Below, in pieces: positions 1-11,562 of a DNA stretch of 64,000 bases. Origin of the DNA: Pseudo-nitzschia pungens (lineage: Eukaryota; Bacillariophyta; Bacillariophyceae; Bacillariales; Bacillariaceae); the NCBI GenBank assembly GCA_037355855.1, contig CM074761.1, forward strand, positions 3,057,346 to 3,121,345, in the 5' to 3' direction. The first letter of the stretch is position 1, and each line of letters opens with the position of its first letter. The translations under genes were made by a program, and so were the position numbers. The notes beneath the pieces are model-generated. The model was given only the letters and a program-made list of their open reading frames with translations. It was not told the DNA's origin and ran no database searches.

Positions 1-36
1 TAACCCCGTTCAATCCCCTCCATCAACTCATAGCTC

Positions 37-108
37 TCCGTCATAGTATAGTGGCTAGTATCCCCGCCTGTCACGCGGGAGACCGGGGTTCGATTCCCCG
101 TGACGGAA
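37..108 (+). tRNA. tRNA-Asp (anticodon GUC)
   Basis: A 72-nt cloverleaf can be folded by eye. The acceptor stem is TCCGTCA (37-43) paired with TGACGGA (101-107), followed by discriminator base A108. The D-arm is of the TAGTATAGTGG type usual for eukaryotic tRNA-Asp, the anticodon loop reads CTGTCAC with anticodon GTC, and the T-arm is GGTTCGATTCC. A TTTT run at 112-115 would stop RNA polymerase III. No intron is seen. It decodes GAY aspartate codons. Discriminator A is less usual than G for tRNA-Asp, but the anticodon is clear. Confidence 0.95.
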
Positions 109-885
109 TGATTTTCTGTTTCGGACATCACTATGACTTCTTTTTTCATGCCGTTTGAGCACAGATCACTATTCCACGACCAAGTACGGTAAACGTAGTC
201 TTTCACGAACTTGTTGCACAAAAAGAAACTGAGGTATGAATGCCTTTTTCCGCAATAGGAGTGCGTCTTTCGGTTGACCTGAGAACTTCCCGTCCCAATT
301 GCAGAGTAAGGTTAGTATTCTTGGGGGCCAGACCTGTCTCTATGGATGTCTGGCACCCTGCGCGAAGCCTGTCATCTCGCTGTATCAAAACCTCTCATCT
401 CGCTGCATCGTTGTTCGTGTCTCTGGCGTTGGAGCGAGCTCTTTCGCTTGCCTCAAACAAGTCGTTCTTGCTCTTCGACGAACCATACCGTGCGGTTTAC
501 GAATTTTTGATTCCTTTCAAATCTCAACAGCGATCAACCGTTCCGTTCCGTTTCGTTTCTCTTCATCGAGTCGATTGGAAACTTGTGCAATGCCGCGAAA
601 CTCTTTCCGGCCTCGGACGCGATAATGTCATACTGTACAGGCTGTTGGACGAGACTGTTTTCCAATGGTTTCTGTGGTGTCGACACTCTGTCACGAAAGG
701 ATTTTGTGCGTTTTCGGGTTCACGCGAGGACTACTTCCTCCCGAATAGAATCCAGGCTTCTTGCCCGTTCATGTCGCTGTCGGGAAGTGAGCAGCAACCC
801 TTCTGCATGTTTTCTCTCTTCCGGATGCAATCCCAGCGTACAGCAATTAGTAGACTGAGGATGTGGCGCACTGATCAAGGGTTGA
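109..885. other. intergenic, no supported gene
   Basis: This lies between two tRNA genes. A frame of about 226 codons is open on the plus strand from 240, but it runs straight through the tRNA-Ala gene and resembles no family I know. It contains a small direct repeat, CATCTCGCTG, at about 371 and 396. No RNA or protein gene is supported. Confidence 0.5.
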
Positions 886-958
886 GGGGGTTTGGCGCAG
901 TTGGCAGCGCGTGTGCTTAGCATGCACAAGGTCGCCGGTTCGATTCCGGCAATCTCCA
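886..958 (+). tRNA. tRNA-Ala (anticodon AGC)
   Basis: A 73-nt cloverleaf with acceptor stem GGGGGTT (886-892) paired with AATCTCC (951-957) and discriminator A958. The third pair is G3:U70, the main identity element of alanine tRNAs. The anticodon loop CTTAGCA gives anticodon AGC, expected to be edited to IGC and to read GCU, GCC and GCA. The T-arm is GGTTCGATTCC and a TTTT terminator follows at 959-962. No intron is seen. Confidence 0.95.
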
Positions 959-2268
959 TTTTAGCACAGTCAGCAGTTGGCGTCTGTGCCTTGAATGACG
1001 ATGCATGAGGTACGGAATGAATCATTATTATTTTGTTCCTTTGTGAATCCTCAAACTTCAGATAGGCCAAGGTGCAGGTGGATTTGCCTTGTTCAAAATC
1101 GCAACAGATTCGCTTCGGTTCACTTTATTGGGTTTGAACAAGCAGAAGACTCCTCTTTGCATACAACAACACCAACCGTGATCGGGTCCTTCCGAAACCC
1201 GCCTGCATTGCTTTCACCGCGAATATCACAATTGTGATCGACCTGTCCTCTGTGGGTCGGTAGTTCTTTCTCCGGGGAGGGGACGAGTCCGTCGGCATTG
1301 CTTCCTCAATTGATGGATGTTTATTGTGGTGACCATGCCGGAGATCCTTCACAACAGCGAATTGAAGTGCTGTGAGATGCTGCGAGACGGCTTCTTCTTG
1401 CAGCTCAGTCCGATCCATCCAATCAAATCCAAACAAATCCAATCCAATCCCAACCCTACCACGAATTGAGGTGGACGGTGCAATCAGTTATGCGAACGAG
1501 ACCGAGCGAAGTTTTCCCAAACTCGCCGAGGAGCACGGCGAGAGAGGGAATGACATCGGAACCAACAGTTGTCGTCGACCTTCGCCTCGCCTGGGAGACG
1601 GATCGTCATTCGTCAAGCCACGGTTGGTAACTATCTCCAATGACAAAGGAATACATGAAACGACACACTGTGCTTTGCTTCGTGTGTGCGATTGGCACCA
1701 GGAACAACCCCTGGTTCTCGGTCGTTCCCGTGCCGAAGGTCAAGACAACGATGTGTTGTGTCGTGTCGCGTTTATTTCTTATCCTTTCTGCTCCTTGGCT
1801 AATGGTTGTTTCGTTTGTTTCCATGGGAATGCCTCTCCCGTGCCCACACAAACTCTTCGGCCGGCCCCACGCGAGCATCGAAGCGATACCGATTTCCTCT
1901 ACGTCTCTGTAATCCTTCTCGTCATTGAAATCAATGGCCCCTATGAAATTCAAGCGTTCAAAAACCTGTTGCTCCATAAAGGAGACCAAAGCCGTTGGGG
2001 AAAGCAATCACACCAACAATGCAACACAAAGCGGAAGAAGGACGAAAAAAGCTTTCCAATCTATTCAGAAACATTTGACCGACTAACTTCGATTGGAAAA
2101 GACATCTTGAAAACATACATATCGCCATCTATCGAATCTTTGATATGCGTGACTGGTTGCATCGTGCAGCGCATGGAAGGGTAGACTATCAGATCCGTCC
2201 AAGATAGATACATCATCAGGGCGGAGGAAAAGAAAAGAAAGATGTTAGTTAGAGACGAGAAGCAAAAG
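959..2268. other. intergenic, no supported gene
   Basis: No gene is supported here. There is a short run of AATCC-like units near 1416-1452. A 133-codon frame on the minus strand (1606-2007) and a 270-codon frame on the plus strand (from 1372) overlap each other and match no family I recognise, so they are probably chance open frames. Confidence 0.45.
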
Positions 2269-2339
2269 TGCTTTGTCTGGGAATCGAACCCAGGACATCT
2301 GCTTGGAAGGCAGATATTTTACCACTAAACTAACAAAGC
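2269..2339 (-). tRNA. tRNA-Gly (anticodon UCC)
   Basis: Read on the minus strand, a 71-nt cloverleaf has acceptor stem GCTTTGT (2339-2333) paired with ACAAAGC (2276-2270), discriminator A (2269), a D-arm TTAGTTTAGTGG typical of glycine tRNAs, an anticodon loop CTTCCAA with anticodon TCC, and T-arm GGTTCGATTCC. A TTTT terminator follows on the minus strand at 2267-2264. It reads GGA and GGG codons. Confidence 0.95.
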
Positions 2340-2801
2340 CGAATAGCTTGTAGACTTGTTGCTCCGATTGTTCCGTTTTTGCAGTTTTGATCCTTTTATT
2401 AAACTTTCGAACGCACTGTGAATACCAGGAATCGGCGTCATCAGTCCTGCATGCACATTAGTATTTTACTTCAGCACACTGTATGATGAACTTTAGAAAC
2501 CACATATTCTTCAAACAATAGCATCTTAAACAACTCAAAATCACAGGAGCTACCCACCATACTATTTTGAAAACACTTATTGTGATCTGTTCAACAAGAA
2601 CCAATCCCTTTGTTTTAAGTAGGAGAACTGCAATTGAAACAGAAAGGTATCTCATGCTTCCCAGGTTTTCAAACTTGTTGATCTCGGCTTCAAAGGTTCC
2701 TGTTTCAACTACTAGTACCGTAGTCCGTGAACGAACGACAGCCCGAGACAAACGCAACTCATGCAGATTGCTGAGGAGAAAGTATCAACTCTGTTCTGCC
2801 A

Positions 2802-4401
2802 CTATTGACCATCGAGCTGCCAGTGAGCTCGATGCCTGGACACCCACGACTTGGCGTGGATCGCCGACACTGCGTCCAATGGCTTTGCGACCAGCACGAC
2901 CTCGTCCAATGCAATGTTGCTGTCGTGTTCTTTCCACGAGTCGGGAAGCTCGACTCCGAGTTTCGACACGAGGTCCCTGCACGCCGGAGCAATCAAGACG
3001 ACGTCCGTGGCAAATGTAGCAAGCGACTCCTTGAGCAGTTCGGAGGGTGCTTTTGTTCCCTCTCCAGCAGCAGCAGCAGCAGCACTGTCCACCCCAATCG
3101 AGAGAACGACCGAGCAGTGACCGCCCAGGGCCTTTTCGAACTTGGCTAGAGCGGCCTCCGGCGCGGCAATGGCTACTCTCGGACGGACCACAAAGGTGGG
3201 AGAAATCCCGTTCCACGACTCGGCGTCCGGTTGGTCGTACCAATAGCCGGCCCCCGGTGAGGCCAGGGGAACAAAGCCCCCGCAATCGGTGATGCGGATC
3301 GGTGCGGTGGGAGTTCCGTCGGCCGCCCCAAACGACTCGGCCTTTTTCAGGACGTCTTTTCCGGAGACGACTTCCCCAAAGACGACGTGTTTGCCGTCGC
3401 ACTGCGGGGCCTTGTCCAGGGTGAAAAAGAATTGCGAGGAGTTGCTGTTCTTTCCCGAATTTCCCATGCTTTCGAAACACAAAGAAAGGAACGAGCAGTT
3501 GGGCGAAAGAACGTTTTGAGTATCGAGCGTATCGAGCAAACAGAACATGAGCAGATGAAATAAAGACGAAGCAAACACATTTTTCGATTTGACTCTTTGT
3601 AGATCAGCAATAGTTCCAATGTTCTCTCATTATTTCTTTCGTACCTCAGTAGCCCGAATCGATCGTGCTTGAGATTCAACCCCGCCCGCTCGTCCTTGAA
3701 CGTCTTTTTGTTGTTGAAGATGCACTCCCCCCCGGACCCGTTTTCCAGGACAAAATCTCCTCCCTGGAGTACAAAGCCGGGGACGACCCGGTGCACCTTG
3801 CAGCCCCGATAGGTCAGCGGCTTGCCGCAATCACCGATCGGAACCGGCTTGGGTTTTCCTGTCTTTTGTCCCGGGGCCTGGGGCAGCGGCATCGAGCCAT
3901 TCGAACACAGTATCGCAAAATTCTCACAGGCCAGCGGGGCGACGTCCCAGTAGAGCTTGACGACGATTCGGTTTCCTGCAAGAAAAAGGAACAAGAAGCA
4001 AGCCAAGCAATGCAATGCCATGCGCGCGCGGATTGAGAATCAATGTCAGAGGACGCTTTCGACGGTTCGATGTGTGGAAAGAAATGAATAGATAGATACA
4101 AAATAATTTCAGTGATCCCGTGCCTAGATGGCTCCGTGTCTGCCATCTTACCTTCGGGGGGAGGTTGCGTGACAATGCCGCCGCACGCCGTGTCCTTGGA
4201 GGCCCACTCGTGGTCCGTCGCTATCAATTCCTTCAAACGACTGATTTCGGAACCACCCAGTGCAAGAAGGTTCTTGGAAGAGAAGCCATAGGTGAGATCG
4301 GTGCTGTCCACAAAAGCCGCGCACGTCGCTAGCTTATTCCGAGAGCCGTCGAGATCCAGATCCAAAAAGCAGTAATCGTGCCGATCGTTTCGAGCGCTCA
4401 T
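2802..4401 (-). CDS. cyclophilin-type peptidyl-prolyl cis-trans isomerase, three exons
   Basis: The gene encodes a predicted peptidyl-prolyl isomerase of 415 residues. Exons on the minus strand are 4401-4152, 3975-3645 and 3468-2802. Both introns (176 nt each) are GT-AG and keep the frame. The start is the ATG at 4401. The cyclophilin core is clear: HRVVPGFVLQGGDF carries the catalytic Arg, SMGNSGKNSNSSQFFFTL carries the active-site Gln/Phe block, and DGKHVVFGEV closes the fold. The first beta strand (CFLDLDLDG, about residues 11-19) is separated from the second (GNRIVVKLYWDVAP, from residue 84) by about 60 extra residues. The Trp that contacts cyclosporin A in human CypA is Gln here (PQCDGKHV), so drug binding is probably weak. 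About 165 residues after the core match nothing I know. No clear targeting signal is seen. Family assignment is firm; partner and compartment are unknown. Confidence 0.9.
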
Positions 4402-5335
4402 TCCGGGTACGGTACGTCCTGGATCGGCGAATCAATCCAATTCTTCAAACGCGTGCCTCTGCCAATCAATACAGATCGTTCCCAATTGGCCTTCTATCGC
4501 TGATCCGATGCCGGTTTTGGTGTTAGGGTCGTTATATTATTTAGTTGAATGTTGATTGTGGAGGTCGAAACAGGAAAGCGACGACTCTTGACCATTCTTA
4601 TTTTGATGTGTGAGGACGAATCCCTAGTGACTAGTGAATAATAATATCAATCTTATTGCAATAGCAGAACATGCGACGGTGGTGGAGTTGTTGTGCTGGT
4701 AATTATTTGTTCTGATGGTCATGAGAAACATTGTTCAACTAAGGAGATTGCTTCTTTGCATGTATCTAGTTCAACTCTATGACGAAGACCAGGTGCGAAT
4801 GGAATCCACGAGGACCTCAACCTTAGATCATTCTGGCTCCATCCGTCAAACATAAGAAGCAAAACTAATGCTCTGTGACATCCGATACCAATTTATGATT
4901 TTTCTCATTCTTATATACCTCGCTCTCGCATAATTGGTTCATTAGAATCATGGTCAAGAAGATGCATCTTGTCGCTTGCGACCCTCTGCTCCGAATGCGA
5001 AATGTCCTGGGCGAAAAGAAAAGCTGTGTCGGCATTGATGACACGGGACTCATGGACAACGAAGAAACGATATCAACAGAACCGCTTTCGGAGGAAGCCT
5101 TCCAACCGTGAGTAGATGATGGCGATGCGATGAAAAAAGATATCATACAGATCTAAAGTTTAAAATAATAGTATTAATATGAGTAATATTCTTCGTAATA
5201 TTGATAATTGCAAATGCGCAATGACATCCCGTTCCTCGATTCGGCGATTCGACGTGTGTGTTTCGTGATTCCTACATTTTGGTCTGGTATGAGTCTCGTC
5301 CAATTGGTCGCAAACAATGGTTCTATTGGTATCGA
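4402..5335. other. intergenic between cyclophilin and ALB3 genes; weak 53-codon frame
   Basis: This interval holds the upstream region of the cyclophilin gene and the downstream region of ALB3. One small plus-strand frame, 4950-5111 (ATG to TGA, 53 codons), has a coding-like residue mix but no known motif. Its stop overlaps a GTGAGT donor-like sequence, so it could also be a stray exon. Nothing else is supported. Confidence 0.3.
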
Positions 5336-7091
5336 TTATGCCTGGGGTACGGCTTCTGCTTCCTTGGTGGCTTCCACCGGGCTGTCGCTGCTGCTGCTTC
5401 CGTTGACCGGTTCTCCCACCCACGATTGGAATTCGGCGGGCACCACCAGCTTGCCCTCGAGCTTCTTCCAGGAAGCGGAATCCAGTCGGAGGGACTCGGT
5501 GTCACGTTCCACCACGGTATGGAATTTGGAATTGGTGACCCAATCGTCCAGCGACGGACCCTTGGCAACCCCGGCCTTGGCGGCTGCCCGTCGTTCCTCG
5601 GGCGTCATTTGCTCCTCGTCCTCGGACAGCGCGTCCCAGTATTCCGGAAGCTCGATCTTGGGTGGATTTTGTTCGTAGTACTTTCGCACTACCAGGGACT
5701 GCGTGAGCGTGAAAAGGTTGCTGGTGAACCAGTAAATGGTCAGTCCGGCGGGGACCTGCAGAGAGAAGAAACCAATCAGCAGCGGCAGAAATTTGAGAAC
5801 GGTCTTGGTTCGTTCCAGTGACTCCTTAGCTTCGGCGTCCATGGTGTCGTCGGGTTGTTCGGGGGGTGCCAGAGCCTCCATGGTGAGTTTTTGTCCCAGC
5901 ACCAAGACGACGGGCATGACGCAAAAGGCCAGCGTGGTCTCCCATCCGAGCGATGGCGTCCACAAGCCGTCGACCTGGGTCCATCCCTTCGTGAGCCAGT
6001 CGAGTCCGCGAAAGTCCGTTTCGGCCGTCACGGGTCCCTGCAAACTGGGAATCCACAGAAAGGGCTCGTCGAGCTTTCCGTCGAGGGCCAAGAGACGGAC
6101 ACCACGGTACAATCCCAAAAAGATGGGGAGCTGCAGCAGGGATAGAAGACAACCAGAGAGAGGATTTTGGTCTGCGTCCTCGTACAACTTTCCGACCAGC
6201 TGGTTCTTGCGGTTCTCGTTGTCTTTGAACTTGGTATTGATTTCGTCGACGTAGGGCTTCAGGGCCTTTGTCAATTCGGTGGTTCTGGATTGCTGGAAAC
6301 TCAGTGGAACCAACAACGATCGAACACCTGTTCCATGAGAGAACGCAAAACGGGGCGGTTTGTTGTGTTTGTGTCGTTATTATTGGATGAAATCGGGAGA
6401 TTGGTAGACGCATTTGAAAAGTTTTGGTAGAAACCCAAGTGAATTGTGAGCAGAGGCTGTGCGGCGGAAAGCATTCCGGACCATGCAAAAAGGGGGATGC
6501 ATATGCACTTCATTCGACACCATTCCTTTGGTACTCACCGGCCGTGAAAATGGCAATAGAAAAACCCCAGGTTCCACCCTCCCATCCGAGGCTGTGAATC
6601 GGACCATCGATTCCCGAGTGAACAAACTCGATCGTTGTTTTGAAAATATTCAGGTAGGCCTTCCACCAACCTTCATCGGCAGCCACGGCGGCCTCGGTCG
6701 CCTCAAAGTTTTCGAGTGCGGTCTCCGTGTTCTGAAGAACGTCCTCGATGACTTCCAGGGGATTGCTGTTCGTGACAGAGTCCAGGGTTGCCGCCGCGGC
6801 GTCCGACAAGAACATGTTGGTGGAGTGGTGTTGGAGAAAGCCGTGGAGCGCATGGGCGTGCGTCGACAGTTCTTGCGGATCCAGCGAGGTTGTAGTGGAA
6901 AGATCGTGGAGCGGGGGTACAGCTTGGAGTTGGCTGTTGCTGGATGAGGCAGTAGTGGATGGTAACGTGCAGGCCCGGGTCGAGGAAGGCTGGAATGCAT
7001 CTGCGTTGTTCAAGCGGGACCCGGCGATCAATAGAAGCGGCAACAGGACACGAGCCGAACGTGTATTGTCGAGATTATTTCGAGCATTCAT
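5336..7091 (-). CDS. ALB3: ALB3/YidC/Oxa1-family thylakoid membrane insertase
   Basis: This is a predicted plastid insertase that places membrane proteins, including light-harvesting proteins, into the thylakoid. Exons are 7091-6539 and 6327-5336; the 211-nt GTGAGT...CAG intron splits a Gly codon and falls in the first core membrane helix. The product has 514 residues. It begins with a hydrophobic signal (VLLPLLLIAG, about residues 15-24) ending in the motif ADAF (30-33), the usual diatom bipartite plastid signal. The core has the family layout: WGFSIAIFTAG followed by VRSLLVPLSFQQSR, a charged hairpin, NPLSGCLLSLLQLPIFLGLYRG, a lumenal loop with WIPSL, then LAFCVMPVVLVLGQKLTMEA and LPLLIGFFSLQVPAGLTIYW. 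The tail is acidic and Pro/Ala/Ser-rich. The SPB1 gene lies upstream in the opposite direction. Confidence 0.93.
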
Positions 7092-8159
7092 GATTACTGT
7101 TATTGTTTTGATTTTCTTCCTCGTCGTGTCGTTATAGATTTGGATCGAAGGACAGGACCTGGTTGTCTTCAGCAGCAGGTGGGTCAGGTAGGTTGCGACA
7201 AGAAGGACAACAAAGACGCTTGTAATGGAGTTCCAATCTCACTAGGTTTGTTTCTCTCCCGTCTCGGACTAGAATTGATCAACTACCACAAACTGGCGTT
7301 TGGTGTGATAGGAAGGAAGTGGTACCAAGAGATTGGATTTCGATCGAGGCGCTGTGGGGAAGGGATTGGAGAGATCAACTACAAGTAAGGTTACTAATTT
7401 CCAAGTTGAACCTTGTCAATTGTTCTCTCCTCGACGCGAAAAACATCATGTCTTTTCTCCCTCCCTGCCGCGAGATCCGAATGAAAGCATTCCTTGATTT
7501 TCTTATTCAACGTGGAAGCACACAACTGTTCTTGGATCTTGACGTTTCACTCATGACTCAATGATTGTTGATTGACAAAATATTCAATTGACTCGGTCGA
7601 TACAGCAGTAGAAAAGTTACTCATTATCATAGGTATTAAGAGTATGTACATATCAGCATTTTCTCAGCCGTTCCGAAAATAGAAAAGTTACTCACTATCA
7701 TAGATATTAAAAGTATGGTAGATATGTATTATCATTGAGTCAAACGTTACATTTTCAACATTCACTAATTATCATAGTCCTAGGTATCCATCATAGGTAC
7801 AAAGACGACAAAATGGTCTTGCAGTCGTCCGTCTGTCCCAGGGCCACCGAAATAAACAGAGAAAGGGCAAAACACGATGAAAAAGAGGATCGTAAGAAAG
7901 CTTGTCGGGTTCACATCCTTTCTGAAATGGTTCATCCTCCTCCCTCTTCCCTACCTTCGTTGCAATTTCCACCAACATTGCCTAAGGTTTATCGGTCGAT
8001 CGATCGACCGATAATCTCAGAAAGAATCGCATAGCGAGCGAAGGTCGATCTCTCCACCGGTTGCCGACGTAGAAGAATAGAAAACGACAAATTAGTTGCA
8101 CGACAAACAAGCACGAGGCACCAGCATAGGTTCAACATTCATTCGGGAGAAACGACACC
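7092..8159. promoter_or_regulatory. divergent intergenic region between ALB3 and SPB1
   Basis: About 1.07 kb separates the two divergent start codons and must hold both promoters. It contains one exact GTAAGGTTAC (7385-7394), a pair of 38-bp direct repeats with about four mismatches (7609-7646 and 7680-7717, core AGAAAAGTTACTC), and a perfect 26-bp palindrome at 7989-8014 (centre CGATCGATCG), 146 bp upstream of the SPB1 start. No coding sequence is supported. Confidence 0.5.
7989..8014. repeat. perfect 26-bp palindrome upstream of SPB1
   Basis: The sequence equals its own reverse complement from 7989 to 8014, with centre between 8001 and 8002 and arms ending TTATCGGTCG. Base 7988 breaks the symmetry. 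It could form a hairpin or bind a dimeric protein. The function is not known. Confidence 0.8.
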
Positions 8160-11100
8160 ATGGTCAACGACGGAAAGAATACCAAAAGAAAGAAGTTCCA
8201 TGATAAGGACAAGTACTATAAGCGTGAGTAGCAATCTGCTTGGAATAAAAGATCCGACCAATGCGCTAAACAGTCCTCGAAGAAAATCGAACATCATGCG
8301 AAACACGAGTCCGCTTTTGTGTTTCTCATTGGTGGTTCCCTTTCTTGTTTTGTTTTCGTCGTGATACTGTCTCTCTTTTTCGTCGTCAGTCGCCAAGGAG
8401 CAAGGTCTCCGCTCCCGTGCGGCTTTCAAATTGTCCCAGATCAATAGGCATTATCCCTTGATGCACAGCAAAACCAATGTAGTTTTGGATCTGTGCGCAG
8501 CACCCGGTGGGTGGACGCAGGTTGCCCAGCGCACTTGCGGACCCCAGACATCGATCATTGCGGTAGATATTCTTCCGATTCGAAGCCTGGGCAAACGGAA
8601 CATCACCACCATTGTGGGAGATATCACAACGGACAAATGCAAGGCCGACATAAACCGAGCCATTCTCGAGTCGACCGCAAACGGAAATGGACGCAACAAC
8701 AAAAACGAGGGAACCGTCGACGTTGTATTGCACGATGGTGCGCCAAACGTCGGAGCTAGCTACGACAAGGATGCGTACATGCAGACGGAACTAGCGGTCC
8801 ACGCTCTCCGGTGTGCGACGCAGCACCTGAGGCACATGGGATCTTTCGTGACAAAGATTTATCGCAGCAAGGATTCCGCATCCTTTCAGTGGGTGGTGAA
8901 GCAGCTCTTTCGGGAGGTCAGCACCTTCAAACCCAAGGCCTCGCGTCAGCAGTCCGCAGAAATTTTTTACATTTGTCAGGGATACTACAAACCCGACAAG
9001 ATCGACCCGCGGCTGCTCGATCCGAAACACATTTTTGAATTCGTTGAGGGAGACACTCAGGGGGGTGGCAAGGAAACAATTGGTGCCGACAAGAAATTCA
9101 ACGTCTTCCACAAGGCCTGGGACCAGGCCAAGCGACACCGCGGGGGATACGACACGGAGCACCTGGACGGGACCATGCGGCACATCGAGCCCGTCTCCAA
9201 GTTTGTCTTTGGGGCCTCCTCACAAATGGACGCAATCCAGACACTTAGTACCTGCACAGGTTTCTCCTTTCGGTGCGACGAATGCGATGCCGTCAACGCA
9301 ATGACCAAGGCAAAGAACAGCAACAAAAAGAAGTCGTCTGACGCGCACTGTCCCAAGTGTGCCTTCTTGTTGAACCATCCGTTCACGACATCCGAAATCA
9401 AGGAATGCGTCGTGGATCTGAAATTGTTGAACAAGGGTGATTTCAAGGGACTGGTCATGTGGAGAGAGAAAATGCTCATCGTTTGGAAAGAGCAGCAAAA
9501 GGCCAAGGCCGTGGGCAGCGACGACGAGAGCGACGAAAGCGACAGCGACGACAGTGATGGCGAGGAAGATGGTTCGGACGGAGACAGCGCCGGAGAGGAC
9601 GATGAGGACGCGATCCAAAAGGAAATCCAAAAGGCGCGAGAACGAAAACTGCGCGAACGCAAAAAGGCAAAAAAGAAGGAACGGAAGCTCATGAACAAGA
9701 AGAGAAAACAGGCAGCCTTTGGAATGGACTCGAGCGCCATCGAGATCCAGGAACACGACCAGTTCTTCTCGCTCAGCACCCTCCAATCATCGAGGGATTT
9801 GACTAAAGTTGCGGAGGTAAATCTCGACAAAGCAACGGAAGAAGAAGTCTACGGACGAGATAGCGACGAGGACGACAGCGACGACGAAATGGGAGGGTCA
9901 AGCTATCTCAAAAGAAAAGGTCTCCCTGAACGCGACGAAGAAACAGGCTACTCCTACCGCATGGAAAGTGACCTGGATGCAGCGTACGAACGCTTCCTCG
10001 CCAACACAAAGAACGGAGAAGCCAAGATCGGAACGAAGGCCGCGAAGCGATCGAAAAAACTCCTGCGCGAAAAAATGGCTCAACAATCCCACGAAGACCA
10101 GGAATTAGTATTGGCCGGAAAAAAAGGAATCGATGCAGACACCAAAGCTTACGCAAAGCTTTTGCAGGGTGGTCAAGACAGCGACGCAGACAGCGGAGAC
10201 AGCGACGATGAAGGAAAGTACGAGAGCGACGACGGATTCGACGACGAACCCATGACACCCGCGGAACACGAGGCCAAAATGTCCCAAAAGAAGAAGAGCG
10301 CTGCTAAGAGTGGTGGCGACTCGAATCCTTTGATTCACGAATTTCCGGACGATCCCACGCCCATGAAGACTGCGCGATGGTTCAGCAATCCTTTGTTCGC
10401 TGAGATTGGACAAGCCGTAAATGCGGCGGCGAGCAACAACCAAAAGTCGTCGTCCAAGACAATCGAAGATCCACTCGGTGACGACGACAGCGTCGGTAGT
10501 GACCAAGAAGACGACTCGGATGACGAGGAGGAGAAGAAACGACCCGCGAAGAAATCCCGAGGGGATAAAACTCGGCAATCTAATGACAAGATTGAGGAAA
10601 CCCTGACAGCCGACGATGTTCTCGCAATGATGCCCAAGACGGATAAGCAAAAACGTCACGAAAAACGTATCAAGGCGAAGGAACGAGACGAACGTCGCCA
10701 GGCCCGCCGCGCCAAGAAAATGGGTGAAGAAGTGGCGGGGGACTTCGACCTAGTGCCCAGGGCTATGGATGACGATGACGATGACGAGGACGAGCTGATG
10801 CAAATGGAAGGAATGAGTGAAGAAAAGAAGCGAAAGCTCAAGGAGGCCCGAAAACTGATCAAGGCCGGAATGGGAGCGGGCGCTTCTTCAAAAAAGGGCG
10901 AGAAGGAAGGTTTCGAAGTAGTCGAACAGGACCGGCCCCTGCCCACCAAGGACGACCGAAAGTACGATTCCGAAAACGAAGAATACGACAGCGACGACCA
11001 TGCCGAGACCCTGGCGTTGGGAACGATGATGCTCCGACATTCCAAGGCGAAATCACTTGTCGATGCTTCTTACAACCGGTTCGCCTGGAACGATCCCGCG

Positions 11101-11562
11101 GATCTTCCGGAGTGGTTCGTAGACGACGAAAATCGTCACTATCGTCCGCAGCTCCCAATCCCCCCGGCTCTGTTGGCCAAGATGAAGGAGAAGATGCTGG
11201 CCCTGTCGACCAAGCCGATCGCCAAGGTGGCGGAAGCCCGAGCAAGAAAGAACAAGCGTGCCAAGCTCAAGCTAGCGGCCGCCAAGAAGCAGGCTCAGGC
11301 GGTCGCCAACTCCTCCGAGATGTCCGAGTCAATGAAGCTCAAGGCAATCAGCAAGGCACTTCGAACAGACGATCGCAAGGGCAACGGCAAGCAATACGTT
11401 GTATCCAAGAAGGGACAGGGCAAGAAGGGAGTCAAGGGAGGAGTCATGGTGGACAAGAGAATGAAGAACGACAAGAGAGGAATGGAGCGTGCAGCCAACA
11501 AGAGGAAACATGGCAAAAAGGGAGGATTGACGGGATCCAAGAGAAGGCGGCATCACAAATAA
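8160..11562 (+). CDS. SPB1: SPB1/FTSJ3-type rRNA 2'-O-methyltransferase, two exons
   Basis: This is a predicted nucleolar methyltransferase that modifies a ribose in the large-subunit rRNA during 60S assembly. Exons are 8160-8223 and 8390-11562; the GTGAGT...CAG intron splits the Leu codon that follows KDKYYK. The start is the ATG at 8160, giving 1078 residues. The FtsJ domain (about 24-215) has the SAM motif DLCAAPGGW and the full catalytic tetrad K35, D137 (LHDGAPNVG), K177 (VTKIYRSKD) and E212 (SAEIF). Next comes the Spb1-specific central region with TTSEIKECVVDLKLLNKG, then long acidic and basic coiled stretches, and finally the Spb1 C-terminal domain (SYNRFAWNDPADLPEWFVDDE) and a Lys-rich tail. 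An unusual pair of CxxC motifs (C317/C320 and C342/C345) precedes the central region and could bind zinc. Confidence 0.95.

Noticed and set aside
240..920. 226-codon open frame on the plus strand
   Set aside because: It reads through the tRNA-Ala gene (886-958), has no known motif, and overlaps other open frames.
3062..3082. CAG-like trinucleotide run as a poly-Gln tract
   Set aside because: In the true (minus) frame of the cyclophilin gene it codes for Ala, and it is short.
8431..8433. TTG inside exon 2 as the start of SPB1
   Set aside because: The catalytic Lys (K35) and family N-terminus lie upstream and are joined by a clean intron to an ATG at 8160.
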